From Sphingomonas bacterium (GTDB lineage: Bacteria; Pseudomonadota; Alphaproteobacteria; Sphingomonadales; Sphingomonadaceae), in assembly GCF_028292925.1 (NCBI RefSeq), contig NZ_JAQGLK010000032.1, forward strand, positions 1-39,641: a stretch of 39,641 bases of DNA. The letters are read 5' to 3'. The translations under genes were made by a program, and so were the position numbers. The stretch's first letter is position 1. Each line of letters opens with the position of its first letter. Below the pieces are notes generated by a model. It did no database searches. It worked only from the letters and a program-made list of their open reading frames with translations, and was not told the DNA's origin. Positions 35,616 through 39,641 of the stretch are shown in pieces.

Positions 35616-36914
35616 ATGGTTGCATTGACCCCGCAGGAACAGGCGATGCTGGGCGGGGAGGAGGGCGCCGCTGTCCAGAAGGCGATGGAACTGCTCGTCC
35701 GCTATGCCGAGGCGCTGGATGCCGAGCGGTTCGTCGAGACGAACAATGTCGCCGGGGTGCCCGGATCGTCCACGCCTTTCGTGAAGGACTATTACAAGGC
35801 GGATGGCGGCGATTACCGTGCCGTCTTCTCCAAGTTCGATCTCGATGCGGACGAGGTTGTCGACGTGCCGCGGATGAACGCTTATTCCTGCCACCTCCAG
35901 GGCGGCATGGATCCCGAGCTGTGGGCCGAACAGGGCATGTCCGCCGAGGCGAACGCCAACTTTGCCGCCGACGAGCGGGAGACCGCCGCGCACGGCATCC
36001 AGATCCTCAAGACCTGCACCCCGTACATCGCCGGCAACGTGCCGGTGATGGGCGAACATTGCGCCTGGATGGAAAGCTCGGCCGTCGTGTTCTGCAACTC
36101 GGTGATCGGGGCGCGGACCAATTGCGAGGGCCGTGAATCGACCAGCGCGGCGATGCTGGCGAAGCGCGTGCCGGACTGGGGCTTCCACCGCCCCGAATAT
36201 CGCTACGGCCAGTACAAGGTGAACGTGGACGTGCCGGTGGACGACGTGTTCGAATGGGGCATGCTCGGCTACTTCGTCGGGGGCGCGGTCGAGGATACCA
36301 TCCCGGTGATCGACGGCAGGATCGGCCAGCAGAGCCTGATCCGGCACAAGCATTTCGGCGCCGCCGCGGCCTCCTCCGGCGGGGTCGAGATGTACCACAT
36401 GGTCGGCATCACGCCCGAGGCACCGACGCTGGAGACGGCATTCGGCCCCAACGCGCCGCGCGACACCTTCACCTACGACGCGGCGGCGCGGGCCAGCATC
36501 TACGAAACGTTGAACGCCGTCGGCAGCTCGACGGACGTCGACTATGTCATGCTTGGCTGCCCGCATTACTCGATCGAGCAGATCGCCCTTGCCGCGCACC
36601 TGATCGAGGGCCGCAAGGTATCGGCCAACAGTGCGATGTGGGTGTTCACCAGCCGCGCCGTGAAAGCCACTGCCGACGCCAACGGCTACACGAAGATCCT
36701 GCGCGACGCGGGCGCCTTCCTGATGACGGACACCTGCTCGTCCATCTCAGCGGCAGTCCCGAAGGGGACGAGGGTCGCCGCGCTCGATAGCGCCAAGCAG
36801 GTCCACTACCTGCCGGCGATCATGGGGATCGAGGGCTGGTACGGCACGACGGCCGAATGCATCGACGCCGCCTGTACCGGCAAGTGGGCCGGGCAGCTGG
36901 CAAGCAGAGTTTGA
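35616..36914 (+). CDS. Aconitase-X type dehydratase, large (catalytic) subunit
   Basis: A 432-residue protein of the AcnX (DUF521) catalytic family, whose members dehydrate small hydroxyacids or cis-3-hydroxy-L-proline using an iron-sulfur cluster. Conserved cysteines include Cys134 (TCTPYIAGN), Cys149, Cys160 and Cys170 (GARTNCEGRES), Cys315 (LGCPHYS) and Cys374 (TDTCSS). With a separate small subunit downstream it corresponds to the two-gene bacterial form. Hydroxyproline metabolism is plausible, but no proline racemase or other hydroxyproline gene is in the window. GGAG lies seven bases before ATG 35616, which is only 4 bp after yjfC. Confidence 0.88.
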   Translation: MVALTPQEQAMLGGEEGAAVQKAMELLVRYAEALDAERFVETNNVAGVPGSSTPFVKDYYKADGGDYRAVFSKFDLDADEVVDVPRMNAYSCHLQGGMDPELWAEQGMSAEANANFAADERETAAHGIQILKTCTPYIAGNVPVMGEHCAWMESSAVVFCNSVIGARTNCEGRESTSAAMLAKRVPDWGFHRPEYRYGQYKVNVDVPVDDVFEWGMLGYFVGGAVEDTIPVIDGRIGQQSLIRHKHFGAAAASSGGVEMYHMVGITPEAPTLETAFGPNAPRDTFTYDAAARASIYETLNAVGSSTDVDYVMLGCPHYSIEQIALAAHLIEGRKVSANSAMWVFTSRAVKATADANGYTKILRDAGAFLMTDTCSSISAAVPKGTRVAALDSAKQVHYLPAIMGIEGWYGTTAECIDAACTGKWAGQLASRV

Positions 36915-36925
36915 GGGAGGCAATC

Positions 36926-37363
36926 ATGCTCGAGACTTTGACGCGGCCCGACATCGTCCTCACCGGCCGCAAGGTCGTCGGCGGGGTGGCCGAGGCCGAG
37001 GCGCTGATGACGCGCGAAACGATTTCCGGCTGGGGCGGGATCAACGCCATGACCGGCACGATCATCGAGAGCCGGCACGAACTGAAGGGCGTGAGCTTCG
37101 CCGGCAAGGTTCTGGTGTTTCCGGGCGCGAAGGGATCGTCCGGCTGGTCGGCGATGTTCCACACCGCGCGGCTGGCGGGCAAGGCGCCGGCGGCGATGCT
37201 GTTCAACATCATGACCACCAAGGCGGCCCTCGGCGCGGTGGTGATGCGGATCCCCACCGTCACCGATTTCGATCGCGATCCGCTCGACCTGATCGAGACC
37301 GGGGACCGGGTGCGCGTCGACGGGGATCGCGGTATCGTCGAGATCTGGAAAGCGCGGGCCTGA
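36926..37363 (+). CDS. Aconitase-X type dehydratase, small (swivel) subunit
   Basis: A 145-residue protein matching the AcnX swiveling domain (DUF126). The N-terminal part has ISGWGGINAMTG (33-44), and the middle has VFPGAKGSSGWS (64-75), the serine-rich loop that contacts substrate. A beta-rich C-terminus follows. It pairs with the large subunit encoded 11 bp upstream and has a strong GAGGGAGG ribosome site at 36913-36920. It is probably the last gene of the plus arm, as the MFS gene converges 15 bp downstream. Confidence 0.86.
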   Translation: MLETLTRPDIVLTGRKVVGGVAEAEALMTRETISGWGGINAMTGTIIESRHELKGVSFAGKVLVFPGAKGSSGWSAMFHTARLAGKAPAAMLFNIMTTKAALGAVVMRIPTVTDFDRDPLDLIETGDRVRVDGDRGIVEIWKARA

Positions 37364-37378
37364 CGCAAGCGGGCCCGC

Positions 37379-38680
37379 TCAGGCCTCGGCGGCCTCGGCA
37401 TTCGCGGCCGGGGCCTTCGACGCTACCTGCGATGCCGCGTAGAAGGCGATTGCGGCGAACAGCTCGCACGCCGCCACCACCAGCAGCGAATAGCGGATAG
37501 CCTGATCGCCGAGCGTGGCGTTGAGCGCGTCGTTCAGCACGCCGACGATCAGCGGCCCGCACACCTGCCCGGCCAACCCGGTAAACAGCACCAGCACCGA
37601 GATCGCCACGGCCCGCATCCGCGGCGCCGCGAGGGTGACGATCGCGGCATAAACCGGCCCCTGATAGGCGGTGGTAAACAGCCCGGTGATACCGAGCCCG
37701 GCGATCCACACCCAGCGCGTATCGGAAAGCAGCATCATGATCTGCCCCGGCACGAACAGCAGGCAGCTGAGCGCCGGCACCCACAGCCGCCAGCGCGGAT
37801 CACGCTTGCCCAGCGAGTTGGCAAGATAGCCCGCGCCGAGGATGCCGATCAGCCCCAGCACACCGCGGGCAGGCCCGACCACCGCGCCGACCTCCGTGAT
37901 GCTGAGGCCGTGGACGCGGGTGAGGAAGGTCGTCGTCCACGTGCCCGAGGCATAGAGCGCGCCGCCGGTGAACGACACGCCGACCATCAGCAGCACGTAG
38001 GCCCGCGATCGCGAGAGGATGCGCAGCGCGGCCAGCATCGGCACCCGCTCCTGCGATGCGCCGCGATCTGCGGCACCGCGCACCGGTTCCTTCACGGTCA
38101 GGAAGAAGATCAGCGCGAGCGCGACACCGATCCCGCCCGAGATGTGGAAGACGGTGCGCCAGCCGAGCGTATCGGCGCCCCACGCCGCCAGCGGCAGGAA
38201 AATCAGCGCATCGAGCGCGAATGCGGCGGTGAAGATCGACAGCGCCAGCGGCCGCCGCGAGGTGGAGAAACGATCGGCGATCATCGACTGCGACGGCGCA
38301 AGCCCGGCCGCTTCGCCCGCGCCCATCAGGAACCGGGCGACCGCCATCTGCCAGCCGTTCACCACGCTGCCGGACACGGCCGTCATCAGGCTCCATGCCG
38401 CGAACCCGATTGCGACGATGTTGCGCCGGTTTGAACGATCGGCCAGCGAGGCGATCGGGATGCCCAGCGTCGAGTAGAACAGGACGAATGCCAGCCCGGA
38501 GATCAGCCCGAGCGCGGTATCCGAGAGCTGCAGGTCTTCCTTGATCAGCGGCAGGACCAGCCCCAGCAGGGACCGATCCATATAGTTGAACATCGAGATG
38601 AGCGTGAGGAAGCCGAGGAAGTAGCAGAGGTTCGGCGTCCAGCGTTCCTCGGCCGCGCCCGGCGGTTCCGCGCCGCTCAC
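37379..38680 (-). CDS. Spinster-like MFS transporter
   Basis: A 433-residue, about twelve-helix major facilitator. Helix 1 contains FLTLISMFNYMDRSLLGLVLP, and the next loop carries the MFS A-motif region GIPIASLADRSNRR. Helix 4 has FLMGAGEAAGLAPSQSMIADRF, typical of spinster-type carriers in sphingomonads. The substrate is unknown; the adjacent AcnX genes hint at an organic acid or amino acid. It starts at GTG 38680 without a clear ribosome site, but this codon overlaps the stop of a 27-codon ORF by 4 bp, suggesting coupled translation. Confidence 0.85.
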   Translation of the reverse strand: MSGAEPPGAAEERWTPNLCYFLGFLTLISMFNYMDRSLLGLVLPLIKEDLQLSDTALGLISGLAFVLFYSTLGIPIASLADRSNRRNIVAIGFAAWSLMTAVSGSVVNGWQMAVARFLMGAGEAAGLAPSQSMIADRFSTSRRPLALSIFTAAFALDALIFLPLAAWGADTLGWRTVFHISGGIGVALALIFFLTVKEPVRGAADRGASQERVPMLAALRILSRSRAYVLLMVGVSFTGGALYASGTWTTTFLTRVHGLSITEVGAVVGPARGVLGLIGILGAGYLANSLGKRDPRWRLWVPALSCLLFVPGQIMMLLSDTRWVWIAGLGITGLFTTAYQGPVYAAIVTLAAPRMRAVAISVLVLFTGLAGQVCGPLIVGVLNDALNATLGDQAIRYSLLVVAACELFAAIAFYAASQVASKAPAANAEAAEA

Positions 38681-38760
38681 GGGCGGCCGTTGCCGGGGTG
38701 CCGGCGGTGACCCGCCGCATGGCGTGTCGCCTCGCGTCTCGCGTTGTCGGTTACCGCCAT
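38677..38760 (-). CDS. 27-codon upstream ORF (leader) coupled to the MFS gene
   Basis: A small ORF starts at ATG 38760 after GGAG (spacing short, with a GAGGAG further back). It reads MAVTDNARREATRHAAGHRR, then HPGNGRP, and stops in the TGA that overlaps the MFS GTG. The product is His/Arg-rich. It may be a leader that couples ribosomes onto the transporter start rather than a working protein. It could also be chance in high-GC DNA. Confidence 0.4.
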   Translation of the reverse strand: MAVTDNARREATRHAAGHRRHPGNGRP

Positions 38761-38898
38761 ATTCTCTCCGCCGATCCGCTCCTCGTTTCGGGAGCGCGCC
38801 GTTTGCGTACCCGTTCGCGCCGGCAGCCGCCAGCAGATTAGGAGGCCGCTTCCGCCAAGCTTCCCACGTGGCCCGACGGCCGGTAGTCTCCGCCGGCC

Positions 38899-39468
38899 AT
38901 GCCGCGCGCCACCAAGCTCAAGGTCTTTCGAACCCCGATCGGGTTTCACGACGCCTATGTCGCGGCATCCAGCCAGAAGGCCGCGATGGAAGCGTGGGGC
39001 AGCGACAAGGATCTGTTCGCGCGTGGTGAGGCGGAACTGGTGACGGATGCGGCGCTGACCGCCGCGCCGCTCGCCCAGCCGGGAAAAGTCATCAAGCGGC
39101 TGCGCGGCACCGCCGCCGAACAGATCGCCGCCCTGCCGCCGGACAGGCCGCGTAGGGCGACGGAGCGGACAGCCGACGATCCCTCGCCACCGCGCGCAAG
39201 ATCCCGATCGACACGCCAGCCGGCCAAGGCGCCTGCGCCCCGCCCGAGCCGATCTGACCTTGAGGGTGCCGAGGCCGCGCTGGCGGCAGCCGAGGCGCGC
39301 CATGCCACGGCCCGCAAGGATCTGGCCGCGCGCGAGAAGGCGCTGGCGCAGGAGCGCCGCGAGATGGAGCGCGCCCAGATCGAGGAGGCAGAGCGGCTGG
39401 AGGATGCCCGCCGCCAGGCCGCCGCGACGTATGAGGCGGCGATGCGGACGTGGAGGAGCGAAGAATAA
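38899..39468 (+). CDS. Conserved hypothetical protein with C-terminal coiled coil (TolA-like composition)
   Basis: A 189-residue protein. The first 60 residues are compact (KLKVFRTPIGFHDAYVAASS, GSDKDLFARGEAELV). A Pro/Arg/Ser-rich linker (about 78-118) follows, then a long Ala/Glu/Arg coiled coil (about 120-180). The composition resembles the hypothetical TolA-like proteins that sphingomonad genomes carry; it is not TolA itself, as there is no membrane helix. The ribosome site is weak. It is divergent from the MFS leader ORF across 138 bp. The function is unknown. Confidence 0.65.
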   Translation: MPRATKLKVFRTPIGFHDAYVAASSQKAAMEAWGSDKDLFARGEAELVTDAALTAAPLAQPGKVIKRLRGTAAEQIAALPPDRPRRATERTADDPSPPRARSRSTRQPAKAPAPRPSRSDLEGAEAALAAAEARHATARKDLAAREKALAQERREMERAQIEEAERLEDARRQAAATYEAAMRTWRSEE

Positions 39469-39493
39469 GGCGCCGCCAGGGGTGCCCGGCGCC
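39469..39493 (+). terminator. Hairpin right after the coiled-coil gene
   Basis: GGCGCCG (39469-39475) and CGGCGCC (39487-39493) can pair as a 7-bp GC stem with an 11-base loop, starting at the base after the stop codon. There is no T-tract, so it is only a weak candidate terminator. Confidence 0.3.
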
Positions 39494-39586
39494 ATGGATG
39501 GTATGGCGACGGCACGAACGTCCGGGTGGGGCGTCAGGCCGGCGGCCGCGACCGGGAGGGCAATGGCGGAAGCCGCGCTTGTCGGC

Positions 39587-39641
39587 TCAGTCCGGTGCGC
39601 CGCCCGCAGGCCCGAACCCGCCGCCCAGCGCACGCACCAGC
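39587..39641 (-). CDS. C-terminus of a second NodT-type outer-membrane efflux lipoprotein (partial)
   Basis: The minus strand enters from the right edge in a frame reading LVRALGGGFGPAGGAPD and then a stop at 39587. The LxxALGGG(F/W) ending is the hallmark of NodT-type outer-membrane efflux lipoproteins; the complete copy at 5788-7176 ends LYQAMGGGW. Only 17 codons are visible. The rest of the gene, and presumably its pump genes, lie outside the window. Confidence 0.65.
   Translation of the reverse strand, partial: LVRALGGGFGPAGGAPD

Overview
The window is high-GC DNA from a free-living Gram-negative bacterium. The gene set suggests an alphaproteobacterium, most likely a sphingomonad: a transaldolase/glucose-6-phosphate isomerase fusion, an HWE-type sensor kinase, NodT-type outer-membrane lipoproteins, a FucP-type sugar transporter beside a propionyl-CoA operon, and many GTG/TTG starts. 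The assignment is inferred from gene content, as no rRNA or other taxonomic marker is present. I saw no tRNA, rRNA, insertion sequence, phage gene or CRISPR array.

Left part (1-11.7 kb). A very large multicopper-oxidase-like gene runs in from the left edge. It consists of three tandem two-domain units, and the only complete set of copper ligands is split between units 1 and 2. An HWE histidine kinase follows. On the minus strand is an emrB-emrA-nodT tripartite efflux operon with 4-bp overlaps. A 39-codon basic ORF coupled to a spermidine-synthase-like methyltransferase comes next, then a DUF4126 membrane protein on the plus strand.

Middle (11.7-20.7 kb, minus strand). Reading pccB, epimerase, methylmalonyl-CoA mutase, pccA in transcription order, an overlapping operon converts propionyl-CoA to succinyl-CoA. 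A FucP-type MFS sugar transporter lies downstream on the same strand. Upstream of pccB is a GH130 glycoside phosphorylase/hydrolase.

Pentose phosphate operon (21.0-30.6 kb, plus strand), divergent from GH130: tkt, tal-pgi fusion, gnd (short form), zwf, a HAD phosphatase, pgl and rpiA. Five of the six junctions either overlap by 4 bp or are separated by 22 bp or less, and the sixth (tal-pgi to gnd) is 19 bp. The operon covers the oxidative branch and most of the non-oxidative branch; only ribulose-5-phosphate epimerase is missing.

Right part (30.6-39.6 kb). A putative c'-like cytochrome lipoprotein is followed by a cluster matching E. coli yjfIJKLMC, split into two divergent arms. The minus arm is DUF2491, DUF350, DUF1190. 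The plus arm is DUF2170, PspA/IM30, and a glutathionylspermidine-synthase-like ATP-grasp ligase. The plus arm continues, with a 4-bp gap, into both subunits of an aconitase-X type dehydratase. The divergent promoter region carries three copies of a 12-bp direct repeat. A spinster-like MFS transporter faces the aconitase-X genes and starts inside the stop codon of a 27-codon upstream ORF. A coiled-coil hypothetical protein and the C-terminus of a second NodT-type lipoprotein close the window.
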